A stretch of 64,000 bases of DNA from Bradyrhizobium sp. SZCCHNS1050 (GCF_032484785.1 NZ_JAUETR010000001.1:806001-870000); one strand, 5' to 3'. Counted from the stretch's first letter, positions 1-8,208 are shown. Numbers and translations: made by a program. Notes: generated by a model from the letters alone, not told the origin.

Positions 1-1058
1 TTGATGTCGGGTTTCTTCGCCTCGGCCCTGAACACCTGCAGGATGTCGGCGAGCACGTCGCCGCAATCGCCGATGATCGGCACGTCGACGCGGATGTTCT
101 TGTTGATCGAGGACGGATCGATGTCGATGTGGATCTTCTTCGAGCCGGGCGAGAACGCATCGGTGCGCCCGGTGATGCGGTCATCGAAGCGCGCGCCGAC
201 GCACAGCATGACGTCGCAATCATGCATCGCCATGTTGGCCTCGTAGGTGCCGTGCATGCCGAGCATGCCGAGCCAATTGGTGCCCGACGCCGGATAGGCG
301 CCCAATCCCATCAGCGTCGAGGTGATCGGGAAGCCCGTAACCTCGACCAGCTCGCGCAGCAGCCGCGAGGCCTCCGGCCCCGAATTGATGACGCCGCCGC
401 CGGAATAGATCACCGGCCGCTTGGCGCCCGCCAGCAGCGCCACGGCTTTGCGGATCTGCATCGCGTCGCCCTTCACGCGCGGCGAATAGGAGACATGGAC
501 GTCGGACTTGCGCGGCGGATGATAGGTGCCGGTCGCGAACTGCACGTCCTTCGGCACGTCGACGACGACCGGCCCCGGACGGCCCGTGGTGGCGACATAG
601 AACGCCTCGTGCAGCACCTTGGCGAGATCGTTGACGTTGCGGACCAGCCAGTTGTGCTTGGTGCAGGGCCGGGTGATGCCGACGGTGTCGCACTCCTGGA
701 ACGCGTCGTTGCCGATCAGATGCGTCGGCACCTGGCCGGTGATGCAGACCAGCGGGATCGAATCCATCAGCGCGTCCGCCAGCGGCGTCACCATGTTGGT
801 GGCGCCGGGGCCGGAGGTCACCAGCACGACGCCCGGCCTGCCGGTCGAGCGCGCATAGCCTTCGGCGGCGTGGCCGGCGCCCTGCTCGTGGCGGACCAGG
901 ATGTGCTCGACCTCGCTCTGCTGGAAGATCTCGTCATAGATCGGAAGCACCGCGCCGCCAGGATAGCCGAAGAGGTGCTGCACGCCGTGGTCGATGAGCG
1001 CGCGCACGATCATCGCGGCGCCGGTCATCTGGTTCGGATCGTGGCTCTTGTCGGTCAT
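1..1058 (-). CDS. ilvB: Acetolactate synthase large subunit, C-terminus beyond window
   Basis: Catalytic subunit of acetohydroxyacid synthase, the thiamine-diphosphate enzyme that condenses pyruvate with pyruvate or 2-oxobutyrate in valine, leucine and isoleucine synthesis. It reads leftward from ATG at 1058; about 352 codons are present and the C-terminal 40% lies beyond the left edge. Visible motifs are LFGYPGGAVLPIYDE near the N-terminus, RHEQGAGHAAEGYAR with the conserved ThDP-activating Glu, and GPGATNMVTPLADA. The central domain follows (VIYSGGGVINSG, GARFDDRITGR). An Ile/Leu/Val-rich leader peptide and terminator lie directly upstream, so attenuation by branched-chain amino acid supply is likely. 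The small regulatory subunit gene is probably next downstream, outside the window. Confidence 0.97.
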   Translation of the reverse strand, partial: MTDKSHDPNQMTGAAMIVRALIDHGVQHLFGYPGGAVLPIYDEIFQQSEVEHILVRHEQGAGHAAEGYARSTGRPGVVLVTSGPGATNMVTPLADALMDSIPLVCITGQVPTHLIGNDAFQECDTVGITRPCTKHNWLVRNVNDLAKVLHEAFYVATTGRPGPVVVDVPKDVQFATGTYHPPRKSDVHVSYSPRVKGDAMQIRKAVALLAGAKRPVIYSGGGVINSGPEASRLLRELVEVTGFPITSTLMGLGAYPASGTNWLGMLGMHGTYEANMAMHDCDVMLCVGARFDDRITGRTDAFSPGSKKIHIDIDPSSINKNIRVDVPIIGDCGDVLADILQVFRAEAKKPDI

Positions 1059-1177
1059 GGTGGGCTCCGGATCGCTTCTGTCAGCGGCTGGTCGGTCTTG
1101 GTCAGTCGGTTTTGGTCAGTCGGTTTTGGTCACTTGGGTCAGGGTCGTTTCGGTCGGATCGCTGGCTTCCAGGCAAT

Positions 1178-1200
1178 AAAAAAGGGCCCTGGAAGGCCCT
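1178..1200 (-). terminator. Attenuator terminator hairpin before ilvB
   Basis: Read on the minus strand, AGGGCC, a six-base loop and GGCCCT form a hairpin followed at once by six T residues, the form of an intrinsic terminator. It sits 28 bases after the stop codon of the leader peptide and 120 bases before ilvB. A longer competing pairing is possible just upstream: GCGCACCGC near 1240-1248 can pair with GCGGTGCGC at 1201-1209, and GGATGG/CCATCC forms a small hairpin around the leader stop codon. Confidence 0.85.
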
Positions 1201-1227
1201 GCGCACCGCTCGGAATTTGGATGGCCG

Positions 1228-1293
1228 CTAGCCATCCCCGGCGGTGCGCCTGGGTACGACGGCGATAAGGAGGATGGAAATAAAGTTGCGCAT
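1228..1293 (-). CDS. ilv leader (attenuator) peptide, 21 aa
   Basis: A 21-codon frame starts at ATG 1293 and ends at TAG 1228. Its core reads FISILLIAVV, with three Ile, two Leu and two Val in ten residues: regulatory codons for the end products of the ilvB pathway. Its position (170 bases before ilvB), the terminator directly after it and the alternative stems around its stop codon are the hallmarks of ribosome-mediated attenuation. When charged branched-chain tRNAs are scarce the ribosome should stall in this run and favour read-through. The peptide itself probably has no other function. A GGGAAG about 13 bases upstream is a weak ribosome binding site. Confidence 0.85.
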   Translation of the reverse strand: MRNFISILLIAVVPRRTAGDG

Positions 1294-1489
1294 GATGCCG
1301 AGCGAGCTTCCCAAAGGTTGCGCGAAACATAGCCGGCGATGCCCCAATGTCAAGGCAAAGCCGGCTCGTCAGCGCGATTTTACGATGTTAACGCGGAATT
1401 TTCCGTTCGGCGAGCGGTAATTTGGCCGTTGGCCTCCGAAACGAGGCAATAGGCTGGATGAGAGTACGGGCTCCATCTCCAAACGAGGT

Positions 1490-1587
1490 CGTCATTCCGG
1501 GGCGCCCGGAGGGCGAGCCCGGAATCCATACTCACGATCGTGGTTATGGATTCCGGGCCCATCGCTTCGCGATGTCCCGGAATGACG
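1490..1587. repeat. Interspersed palindromic element, family A (copy 1)
   Basis: A near-perfect inverted repeat of about 98 bases. The arms begin CGTCATTCCGGGG and end CCCGGAATGACG, and the inner parts GGAATCCATA and TATGGATTCC also pair. It lies downstream of miaA and upstream of the ilvB leader. A related copy is inside the helicase gene at 61371-61474. Such elements could fold into one long stem in RNA. Confidence 0.85.
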
Positions 1588-1593
1588 ATGCGG

Positions 1594-2511
1594 CTAGAGT
1601 TTGACGACCCATCCCTTTGCCGCCTCCGGGCTCATCCACTCGAACTCCGGCAGTTGGTGTCGAAACCAGGTGAACTGCCGCTTGGCATAATGGCGGGTGT
1701 CGGCCTTGCCGATGGCGGCCGCCTCCTCCCGCGTGATCTCCCCTCTGATATAGCGGATCAGCGCCGGCACGCCGTGGGCCTTCATTGCCGGCAGCAGCGG
1801 ATCGAGGCCGCGCGCGGCCAGCCGCTCGACCTCCTGCACCGCACCGCGCTCCAGCATCAGATCGAACCTTGCATCGATCCGCGCGTAGAGCGCCTCGCGC
1901 TCCGGAGCGATGAACAGCGCCCGATAGCTGCCCTCCGGCAGCAGCGGCGGAGTGGCCTCGGCATGCCAGTCGGCCAATGGCCGACCCGTCGCCTCGATCA
2001 CCTCCAGCGCCCGGGCCACGCGGGCGCGGTCGCGGACGTTCAGCCGCGCGGCCGCCGCCGGATCGCGTCGCGCCAGCTCGGCATGCAAGGCCTCGACGCC
2101 GTCGCGATCGAGCCTGAGACGCACCGCGTCGCGCACCTCATCCGGCACGGGCGGCACCGCGGACAGCCCTGATGTCAGCGCCTTGAAATACAGGCCGGTG
2201 CCGCCGATGAAGATCGGCAGCCGCCCGGCCCGTTGCACCTCGCCCAGGATCTCCGCGGCATCCCGGACATAATGGCCGGCCGAGTAGTTCACGCTGGCAT
2301 CGACATGGCCGTAGAGCCGGTGCGGCACGGTGGCCTCTTCGTCGCAGGTCGGCCTTGCCGTCAGCACCCTCAGATCGCGGTAGACCTGCATGGAATCGGT
2401 GTTGATGACGACCCCGCCCGCTTTTTGCGCAAGTTCCATCGCCAGCGCCGACTTGCCGCTGGCGGTCGGCCCTGCGATAAGCACCGCTTTGTTGATCCCT
2501 GGCAAAGTCAC
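1594..2511 (-). CDS. miaA: tRNA dimethylallyltransferase MiaA
   Basis: Transfers a dimethylallyl group from DMAPP to N6 of adenosine 37 in tRNAs that read UNN codons. The 305-residue protein matches the usual family length. The P-loop [11 protein letters not shown] is near residues 14-24, followed by [11 protein letters not shown], with [14 protein letters not shown] around residue 100; the C-terminal part carries the family's [18 protein letters not shown]. The open frame continues far upstream because the opposite strand is coding, so the start is inferred: GTG at 2511 puts [16 protein letters not shown] at the N-terminus, as expected for the family. That start is three bases from the divergent serB start. 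Confidence 0.93.
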   Translation of the reverse strand: MTLPGINKAVLIAGPTASGKSALAMELAQKAGGVVINTDSMQVYRDLRVLTARPTCDEEATVPHRLYGHVDASVNYSAGHYVRDAAEILGEVQRAGRLPIFIGGTGLYFKALTSGLSAVPPVPDEVRDAVRLRLDRDGVEALHAELARRDPAAAARLNVRDRARVARALEVIEATGRPLADWHAEATPPLLPEGSYRALFIAPEREALYARIDARFDLMLERGAVQEVERLAARGLDPLLPAMKAHGVPALIRYIRGEITREEAAAIGKADTRHYAKRQFTWFRHQLPEFEWMSPEAAKGWVVKL

Positions 2512-2514
2512 CTG

Positions 2515-3405
2515 ATGTCTCTCGTCGCCACCTTCATCTGCAATCCCGCCGATCCCGCGCTTGATACCACGATCGTGGAGGCCTTCCTGGCCGTTCTGCC
2601 CTCGCCGGGCACGCCGCGCTGGCTGTTCGACGAGGTCGCGATCGACATCCCCTTCGCCCACGACGGCGAGGTCCACAAGCTCGAGGCGCGCCTGCGCGAC
2701 CTGCGCGGCGACATGCCGATCGACATCGTCGTGCAGGCGGAAGCCGTCAGGCGCAAGAAGCTTTTCCTCGCCGACATGGACAGCACCATGATCGGGCAGG
2801 AATGCATCGACGAACTCGCCGATTTCGCCGGGCTCAAGCCGCGCGTCGCCGCCATCACCGAGCGCGCCATGCGCGGCGAGATCGCGTTCGAGCCGGCGTT
2901 GCGCGAACGCGTCGCATTGCTGAAGGACCTGCCGGTGAGCGTCGTGGACGAAGTCCTGACCAAGCGCATCAAGCTGACGCCGGGCGGCCGTCATCTGGTG
3001 ATGACCATGCGCGCCAACGGCGCCTATACCTGCCTGATCTCCGGCGGCTTCACGCTGTTCACCAGCGCCATCGCGGCCAAGATCGGCTTCCAGGAGAACC
3101 GCGCCAACGAGCTCGTCATCGATGGCGGCAAGCTCACGGGCGAGGTGCGCGAGCCGATCATCGGCCGCGACGCCAAGCTCGCCACCCTGATCGAGCTGCG
3201 CGAGGCGTTCGATCTCGACGAGATCGACACCCTGGCGGTCGGCGACGGCGCCAACGACCTCGGCATGATCGAGGCGGCCGGTCTCGGCGTCGCCTATCAC
3301 GCCAAGCCTGCGGTCTCGGCCGCAGCCTCGGCCCGCATCGACCACGGCGACCTCACCGCCCTGCTCTATGCCCAGGGCTACACGCGCGATCAGTTCGTCG
3401 ACTGA
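2515..3405 (+). CDS. serB: Phosphoserine phosphatase SerB
   Basis: Hydrolyses O-phosphoserine to serine, the last step of serine synthesis; cytoplasmic HAD-superfamily enzyme. The 296-residue protein has an N-terminal ACT-like region (about 1-75) and a HAD domain. [19 protein letters not shown] holds the nucleophilic Asp of the DxDST motif; [12 protein letters not shown] is the Ser motif, and [25 protein letters not shown] is the metal-binding GDGxND motif. The ATG at 2515 is chosen because [11 protein letters not shown] matches the family start; the longer upstream frame overlaps miaA on the other strand. It converges on the degP-like gene, with the arsenical island between them. Confidence 0.95.
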   Translation: MSLVATFICNPADPALDTTIVEAFLAVLPSPGTPRWLFDEVAIDIPFAHDGEVHKLEARLRDLRGDMPIDIVVQAEAVRRKKLFLADMDSTMIGQECIDELADFAGLKPRVAAITERAMRGEIAFEPALRERVALLKDLPVSVVDEVLTKRIKLTPGGRHLVMTMRANGAYTCLISGGFTLFTSAIAAKIGFQENRANELVIDGGKLTGEVREPIIGRDAKLATLIELREAFDLDEIDTLAVGDGANDLGMIEAAGLGVAYHAKPAVSAAASARIDHGDLTALLYAQGYTRDQFVD

Positions 3406-3509
3406 CGAGACTGCGGCCGCGCGGCAGGCCAATAGCCGCGCGAGCCTTTGCGCAATACAGCGCCCTCCCCTGGTTGTGAGAGAGGACGCGTTCATGGGCA
3501 GCCGCCATG

Positions 3510-3592
3510 CCGTCATTGCGAGGGCAGCGAAGCAATCCAGAGTTCGGCGCAAGGCTATGGATTGCGTCGTCGCTTCGGTCCTCGCAACGACC
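3510..3592. repeat. Interspersed palindromic element, family B (copy 1)
   Basis: Imperfect inverted repeat: CGTCATTGCGAGG...GAAGCAATCC on the left pairs with GGATTGCGTCGTCGC...CCTCGCAACGA on the right. A second copy is at 41247-41322. It lies in the 636-base gap after serB. Confidence 0.75.
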
Positions 3593-4041
3593 GTGACAGG
3601 TTCATCGGTCCACGTCCGTGTCACAAAGCGAAGGTGACAATGCGGTGATGACCCGCACAGCCTGCTGTGGTGACATTTAGTCAATGTTTTGCGAACGCTC
3701 GACGATCGCAATCGCATTGCCGTGTGCGAATCGTCGCCGCAAGCAAAGCCGTTACCAAAGCCCTGCCTTCATCGGCTCTCGATCGGCGCATCATCAGGAT
3801 TTTGTTTCAATCCAGCGCACTCGCACGCAACTCCATTCCAATCTCATTTCAGATCGCAAATCAGATCATTCGCCTTACGTATCAAGGCGGGACGCGAACT
3901 GCCATTTTAACCGCATCACCAATCCATGAATTGTCAAATCATGCTGCAGCGCATATAAGACTGACAACGCTAGGGAGTGTCCAAGGAAGCGAAAGCGATT
4001 GCAGGCCATGCAATCGATCATCGTCACAGAAGGACCTCCCG
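3593..4041. other. Gene-free, AT-richer stretch before a small exported protein
   Basis: No convincing gene is seen here. Base composition is clearly more AT-rich than the surroundings, notably 3780-3960. A frame open from 3667 runs into the small secreted protein at 4042, but its upstream part has no protein-like features. The stretch probably holds the promoter and 5' leader of that small gene. Confidence 0.5.
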
Positions 4042-4311
4042 ATGACCATCAAGCACATCATTCCCGGCTCTCTTCTTGCCCTCGCGCTGCTGAGCGGCGC
4101 GGCCGTTGCCGGCGAGCTGCCGAGCTACGAAGTCGGCGCGCTGCCGGCCACCCCGCACCAGCTCTCCGTCGTCGGTGCATCCGCCGCGCAGCAGACCATT
4201 GCGGTGAATGCCGACAGCGCCGCCTCGCCGCACCAGCTCGCCGTGCTCACCCAGCACCACCACAGCGCTGCGCTCGTCGCTCCGATCACCGTGGGCAGCG
4301 TCCGCAACTAG
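4042..4311 (+). CDS. Small secreted protein of unknown function (89 aa)
   Basis: Not recognised as a named family. Residues 1-22 (MTIKHIIPGSLLALALLSGA and onward) form a Sec signal peptide with a likely cleavage after AVA-G. The mature part of about 65 residues is rich in Ala, His, Gln and Val. It contains two similar short units, TPHQLSVVGASAAQQTIAV and SPHQLAVLTQHHHSAALV, suggesting an internal duplication. The start ATG is preceded by AGGA at 4031. The histidine cluster (HHH) could bind metal, which would fit the neighbouring arsenical genes, but nothing proves it. The gene stands alone between serB and arsR. Confidence 0.65.
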   Translation: MTIKHIIPGSLLALALLSGAAVAGELPSYEVGALPATPHQLSVVGASAAQQTIAVNADSAASPHQLAVLTQHHHSAALVAPITVGSVRN

Positions 4312-4724
4312 GCAACGCGGGCAACCCATCGTCGGATAGGTAGCGCGCGTCTCGCCGAGCGAGGCCGCGCTCCCTGTTCGAGATAACGCGTGGCGTCGCG
4401 CGTGGTAAAGATCCCGGACATCCGCGCCGGGCAGCCCAGACGCCCAGCCCCGCTGCACCTATTGGGTCTTCGACGCCAACGCTCTCCGCCTCCGTACCCG
4501 GCGCGGCGGCCGCGTCGTCGAGCCCAGCCGCACAGTCACATTCCGGCCGCCGGCGGCAAGACCATCCTGCGCGTGAATTGACCCGACGCCAGCCGGCTCG
4601 CCCGATTTCCCAACCGGGATCTCGCAGGGCGTCGCCGCGCGGGCCACGCATCACCAGCCATTATCAGCCTGACGCCACGCGCCGCGCCGATTGCCGGTCA
4701 AATCGCGCATCCGTAATCATTATA
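4312..4724. other. Gene-free stretch upstream of arsR
   Basis: About 410 bases with no gene that I can support. Short frames on both strands (for example 4390-4581) are Arg/Pro-rich and have no ribosome site or family features, as expected for random frames in high-GC DNA. Confidence 0.45.
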
Positions 4725-4760
4725 TGCGCTATTGCGCAAATACGAAAATACGAATATATT
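4725..4760 (+). promoter_or_regulatory. Promoter and probable ArsR operator
   Basis: TTGCGC at 4732-4737 and TATATT at 4755-4760 are separated by 17 bases, a fair sigma-70-type promoter. The perfect palindrome TGCGC-TATT-GCGCA at 4725-4738 covers the -35 box, and AATACGA is directly repeated in the spacer. The palindrome is the natural operator for the ArsR repressor encoded next. The -10 box ends only six bases before the arsR ATG, so the transcript may be leaderless. Confidence 0.6.
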
Positions 4761-4766
4761 TCCGCC

Positions 4767-5063
4767 ATGTCCGATCCCGTCCCGCTGCTCGCCGCTCTGG
4801 CCGAGCCGACCCGTCTCGCCGCCCTGCGCATCCTTTGGGACGGCGGCGAGCATTGCGTCTGCGAGCTCATGCGGCAGCTCCGAGCCAGCGCATCGCGCAT
4901 GAGCCGGCACATGTCCGCCCTCAAGGCCGCCGGTCTCGTCATCGACCGGCGTGACGCCCAGTGGGTCCGGTATCGGCTGAGCCCTGACCTGCCGCCCGAT
5001 CGCCGCGCCATCCTCGACGCCGTCATGGCGGCCATGCCTGAGCCGAACAGGAGTGCAGCATGA
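4767..5063 (+). CDS. arsR: ArsR-family metalloregulator
   Basis: Winged-helix repressor of 98 residues that should release its operator on binding trivalent arsenic. MSDPVPLLAALAEPTRLAALRILWDGG opens the fold, then CVCEL at about residues 31-35 gives the cysteine pair typical of ArsR arsenite sites on the alpha-3 helix. ASASRMSRHMSALKAAGLV is the recognition helix and RDAQWVRYRL the wing. It overlaps the next gene by four bases (ATGA), so regulator and transporter are translationally coupled. There is no upstream ribosome site, and the promoter -10 box is six bases away. Confidence 0.92.
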   Translation: MSDPVPLLAALAEPTRLAALRILWDGGEHCVCELMRQLRASASRMSRHMSALKAAGLVIDRRDAQWVRYRLSPDLPPDRRAILDAVMAAMPEPNRSAA

Positions 5064-6112
5064 AAACCGAAGCTTCGACCTATCCTGACGAGTCGGCATC
5101 GGCTGTGATCTGGATCATCGCGACGGCAGCTGCGATCGCGTTGTGGTTCGCGGTCTACTGGCAGCTGGAAGCGTTCTCGGCATGGCTGGTATCGTCGCTG
5201 CCGGTGTCCCGCGACAGCCATCTGGAAGAAGCCGCGCGGTTCTTCGTGTTCGACGCGCCCAAGGTCCTGATGCTGATGACGCTGGTCGTGTTCGGCATGG
5301 GCGTCGTGCGCAGCTTTTTTTCAGCCGAGCGAACCCGCGAATTGCTCGCCGGCAAGCGCGAGGGCCTCGGCAATGCCGCGGCTGCGATCCTCGGCGTATT
5401 CACTCCCTTCTGCTCGTGCTCGGCGGTGCCGCTCTTCGTCGGCTTCGTCTCGGCCGGCGTCCCACTCGGCGTGACCTTCTCGTTCCTGATTGCGGCGCCA
5501 ATGGTGAACGAGGTCGCGCTCGGCCTGCTGTTCGCGCTGGTCGGCTGGAGGATCGCCGCAATCTATCTGGCCTTCGGCCTGGCGGTCGCGATCGTGGCGG
5601 GATGGATCATCGGACGCCTGCATCTCGAAGGCTGGCTCGAGGCATGGGTTCGCAACGTGCGTGCGGGACAGGCGGATATGCAGCCGGATGCGCCGACCGT
5701 CGCCGATCGGATCCGGGCCGGGATCGACGCGGTACGCGACATCGTCGGCCGCGTCTGGGCATGGATCATCATTGGCATCGCGGCGGGCGCATTCATTCAC
5801 GGCTATGTCCCGAACGACCTGCTCGCCTCGATCATGGGCAAGGACCAATGGTGGTCCGTGCCGGCCGTGGTGCTGATCGGCGTGCCGATGTACGCCAACG
5901 CTGCGGGCATCATTCCGGTCGTCGAGGCACTACTCGGCAAGGGTGCGGCGCTGGGAACGGTGCTCGCCTTCATGATGAGCGTCATCGCGCTTTCGTTTCC
6001 CGAGATGCTCATCCTGCGCAAGGTGCTGACGCTCCGGCTGATCGCTGTCTTCGCGGGCGTCGTCGCCGCCGGCATCGTCGCCGTCGGCTATCTCTTCAAC
6101 GCCCTGTTCTGA
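5060..6112 (+). CDS. arsP: ArsP/YraQ-type permease, probable organoarsenical efflux
   Basis: Inner-membrane permease of 350 residues of the UPF0718/DUF318 family, which includes the trivalent organoarsenical exporter ArsP. There are about eight to ten membrane segments in two halves. TPFCSCSAVPLFVGF near residue 115 is the family's conserved CxC segment, repeated functionally by GVPMYANAAGIIPVVEALL in the second half. The ArsR repressor upstream and ArsH downstream support arsenical efflux over other substrates of the family. The gene overlaps arsR by four bases and is 16 bases from the thioredoxin-like gene. Confidence 0.88.
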   Translation: MKTEASTYPDESASAVIWIIATAAAIALWFAVYWQLEAFSAWLVSSLPVSRDSHLEEAARFFVFDAPKVLMLMTLVVFGMGVVRSFFSAERTRELLAGKREGLGNAAAAILGVFTPFCSCSAVPLFVGFVSAGVPLGVTFSFLIAAPMVNEVALGLLFALVGWRIAAIYLAFGLAVAIVAGWIIGRLHLEGWLEAWVRNVRAGQADMQPDAPTVADRIRAGIDAVRDIVGRVWAWIIIGIAAGAFIHGYVPNDLLASIMGKDQWWSVPAVVLIGVPMYANAAGIIPVVEALLGKGAALGTVLAFMMSVIALSFPEMLILRKVLTLRLIAVFAGVVAAGIVAVGYLFNALF

Positions 6113-6128
6113 TGAAAGGACAAGCCCC

Positions 6129-6365
6129 ATGAAGAACGTCAAAATTCTCGGCTCCGGCTGCAAGCGCTGTGTTCAGACTGCAGCAATGGCCTCCTCGGAA
6201 GCAAGCAAGCTCGGCATCGAGATCGAGCTGGAAAAGATCACGGACTTCGCCGACATCGCCCGGTTCGGCATCGCCTCGACGCCGGGCGTGGTGATCGACG
6301 GCAAGGTCGTCCATGCGGGCGGCCTGCCGAAGCCAGAAGACATGGCGAAATGGCTGTCGGCGTGA
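6129..6365 (+). CDS. Small thioredoxin-like redox protein (CKRC)
   Basis: A 78-residue thioredoxin-fold protein of the 'redox-active disulfide protein 2' type. The N-terminal VKILGSGCKRCVQTAAMA carries a CxxC pair, and STPGVVIDGKVVHAGGLP contains the cis-Pro loop. Such miniature thioredoxins often travel with ArsP/YraQ permeases and may supply thiols to the substrate or reduce the permease cysteines. AAGGA lies 11 bases before the start. Its stop codon overlaps the next ATG (TGATG). Confidence 0.87.
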   Translation: MKNVKILGSGCKRCVQTAAMASSEASKLGIEIELEKITDFADIARFGIASTPGVVIDGKVVHAGGLPKPEDMAKWLSA

Positions 6366-6865
6366 TGGTGTTGCGTCCGCTGCTCGCAGTGGTCCTCCTG
6401 CTCGGCCCGGCTTTCGTGGCGCGCGCCGACGAACCCACGTGGACGCGCCGGATCATCGCGCCGGACACGGCGCTCAAGGCGGCACAGGCGGCGCTCGCGG
6501 AGTGCCGCAAACGCGGCTGGCAGGCTACCGTGACCGTGAGCGATCCGTCGGGGCTTGCGCTGGTCACCCTGCGCGATCGTTTCGCCGGCTGGCATACGCT
6601 AGAGGCCGCGACGGGCAAGGCGCGGACGGCCGCGAGCTGGCGCGAGGCGACGAGCACGCTCGCAGCCCGCCTGGCACGACCGGATGCTCCGGAACGGGCC
6701 ATCGTCAACGTTCCCAGCGTTGTCATGGTCGGCGGCGGCATGCCAATAGAGGCCGCTGGCCGGCAGGTCGGAGCGATCGGCGTATCCGGCGCGCCCGGAG
6801 GCGACAACGACGACATCTGCGCGACGGCCGGCATCGAAGCCATCGCTGCGGACATCGCGTTCTGA
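6365..6865 (+). CDS. Secreted HbpS/GlcG-like (PduO C-terminal fold) protein
   Basis: 166 residues with a signal peptide (MVLRPLLAVVLLLGPAFVARA) and a GlcG/HbpS domain. APDTALKAAQAALAECRKRG, VTVSDPSGLALVTLRDRFA and GGGMPIEAAGRQVGAIGVSG follow the family pattern closely, ending in the usual DxxCATAGIEAI segment. Some family members bind haem or cobalamin, but the ligand here is unknown. The ATG at 6365 overlaps the previous stop codon; an ATG 15 bases upstream is also in frame. Its presence inside an arsenical operon is unusual and suggests a periplasmic sensing or ligand-holding role. Confidence 0.8.
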   Translation: MVLRPLLAVVLLLGPAFVARADEPTWTRRIIAPDTALKAAQAALAECRKRGWQATVTVSDPSGLALVTLRDRFAGWHTLEAATGKARTAASWREATSTLAARLARPDAPERAIVNVPSVVMVGGGMPIEAAGRQVGAIGVSGAPGGDNDDICATAGIEAIAADIAF

Positions 6866-6931
6866 GCGCTTGTACCGGCGGATCTCGAACGAGGACGGCC
6901 AACGCCGATCATTTTGCCGGAGGATACCGCG

Positions 6932-7645
6932 TTGTCTGACACGATGCCTCAATTGGACGAAACCTCATTCCGTGCCATCGACCGCGCGAAGCTGCTGGAG
7001 CCTGCGCGCTCCTCCCACCCTCCGCGAATCCTGCTGCTCTACGGATCGCTCCGGCAACGCTCGTTCAGCCGGCTGCTGACCGAGGAAGCGGCGCGCCTTC
7101 TCGTGCGCTTCGGCGCGGAGACACGGACTTTCGATCCGCGCGGCTTGCCGCTGGTCGACGACGCCGAGCCGGATCATCCGAAGGTCCGCGAGCTGCGCGA
7201 TCTCGTGACCTGGAGCGAAGGCATGGTGTGGTGCTCTCCGGAGCGGCACGGCGCGATGACCGGCGTGATGAAGACCCAGATCGACTGGATCCCACTGTCG
7301 CTCGGGGCCGTCCGGCCGACACAGGGGAAGACGCTGGCGGTGATGCAGGTTTCTGGCGGCTCGCAGTCGTTCAACGCGGTCAATCAGCTGCGCGTGCTCG
7401 GCCGCTGGATGCGGCTCATCACTATCCCGAACCAGTCCTCGGTGCCCAAGGCGTTCGCGGAGTTCGACGACGCGGACCGCATGAAGCCGTCCCCCTATTA
7501 CGATCGCCTCGTCGACGTGATGGAAGAGCTGGTCAAGTTCACACTGCTGACGCGCGACCGCGCCGACTATCTGGTCGACCGCTACTCCGAGCGCAAGGAA
7601 AGCGCCGAGGCGCTGTCGCAGCGGGTCAATCAGCGGTCGCTCTGA
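6932..7645 (+). CDS. arsH: ArsH-type NADPH-dependent FMN reductase
   Basis: Flavodoxin-fold oxidoreductase of 237 residues. ArsH proteins oxidise trivalent methylarsenicals and reduce quinones or azo compounds with [23 protein letters not shown] is the FMN phosphate loop, and [24 protein letters not shown] and [23 protein letters not shown] are ArsH signatures. The TTG at 6932 is preferred because GGAGGA ends seven bases upstream; ATG at 6944 is the alternative. It is the last gene of the arsR-arsP-trx-hbpS-arsH operon. Confidence 0.93.
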   Translation: MSDTMPQLDETSFRAIDRAKLLEPARSSHPPRILLLYGSLRQRSFSRLLTEEAARLLVRFGAETRTFDPRGLPLVDDAEPDHPKVRELRDLVTWSEGMVWCSPERHGAMTGVMKTQIDWIPLSLGAVRPTQGKTLAVMQVSGGSQSFNAVNQLRVLGRWMRLITIPNQSSVPKAFAEFDDADRMKPSPYYDRLVDVMEELVKFTLLTRDRADYLVDRYSERKESAEALSQRVNQRSL

Positions 7646-7734
7646 GCCGGCGCTCCCGGGAGTTCGCGGATGGCGGCCACCGCCTTCTGATAAAAATAAT
7701 TATCTTGCGTATTTCCGGAATTCATGATTGTATC

Positions 7735-8100
7735 CGCGCATCCCGCCTCACTGCGGAGGGGCGTTGCGCGCGATCGTCACGACACGCGAGGCGGGGAGCG
7801 ATGGCCGCGAGAGATCGCAGCGTCTTCTCACGAGGGCGCCGACGAACGATCGCTTGCGGACGTGAAGTCGCAGCGTCCTGACACCCCGATGCTGGTGTCA
7901 CGTTCGCGACGGCGCTAAAGCGCCGCGCGGACAATGGTGGCCAACAAGCCCGGCGCACCAGGGAGACTGCGTATAAGCGTGAAGACCGTCGCGCAGGGAA
8001 TGCCGGTTGAATCGGCTTTGCCTGTGGTACCTGCCGCCTGCATTTTTTTTCGCAGGCGGGCCATGGGTGAGGCCTTCACCCGGCATTCCCTGCGCCCTCT
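7735..8100 (+). repeat. Long interspersed repeat (copy 1)
   Basis: About 365 bases that recur in the opposite orientation at 41425-41787. Shared blocks include GATCGTCACGACACGCGAGG, CTTGCGGACGTGAAGT, TATAAGCGTGAAG and CTGTGGTACCTGCCGCCTGC, followed by a T run and the complementary GCAGGCGGGCC. Inner hairpins are present (CTGACACC...GGTGTCA; GGCGC TAAA GCGCC). Short frames within it are not protein-like. The T-run hairpin could act as a terminator. Confidence 0.85.
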
Positions 8101-8208
8101 GCATTCTCGCGAGGGACGAACTGATCGCAGACCTCGGGCGCGATGCGCCGCGAGACTGCAAAGCTATGTCGATCGCTGTTTGAGCCGTGAATTCGCCTTG
8201 CGAACCGT

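Noticed and set aside
129..1268. Open frame of 379 codons on the plus strand over ilvB
   Set aside because: It is the shadow of ilvB on the other strand: Arg/His/Ala-rich, no domain features, while the minus strand gives clear acetolactate synthase.
2512..3717. Upstream extension of the miaA frame on the minus strand
   Set aside because: It overlaps serB fully and is low-complexity; the family start fits GTG at 2511.
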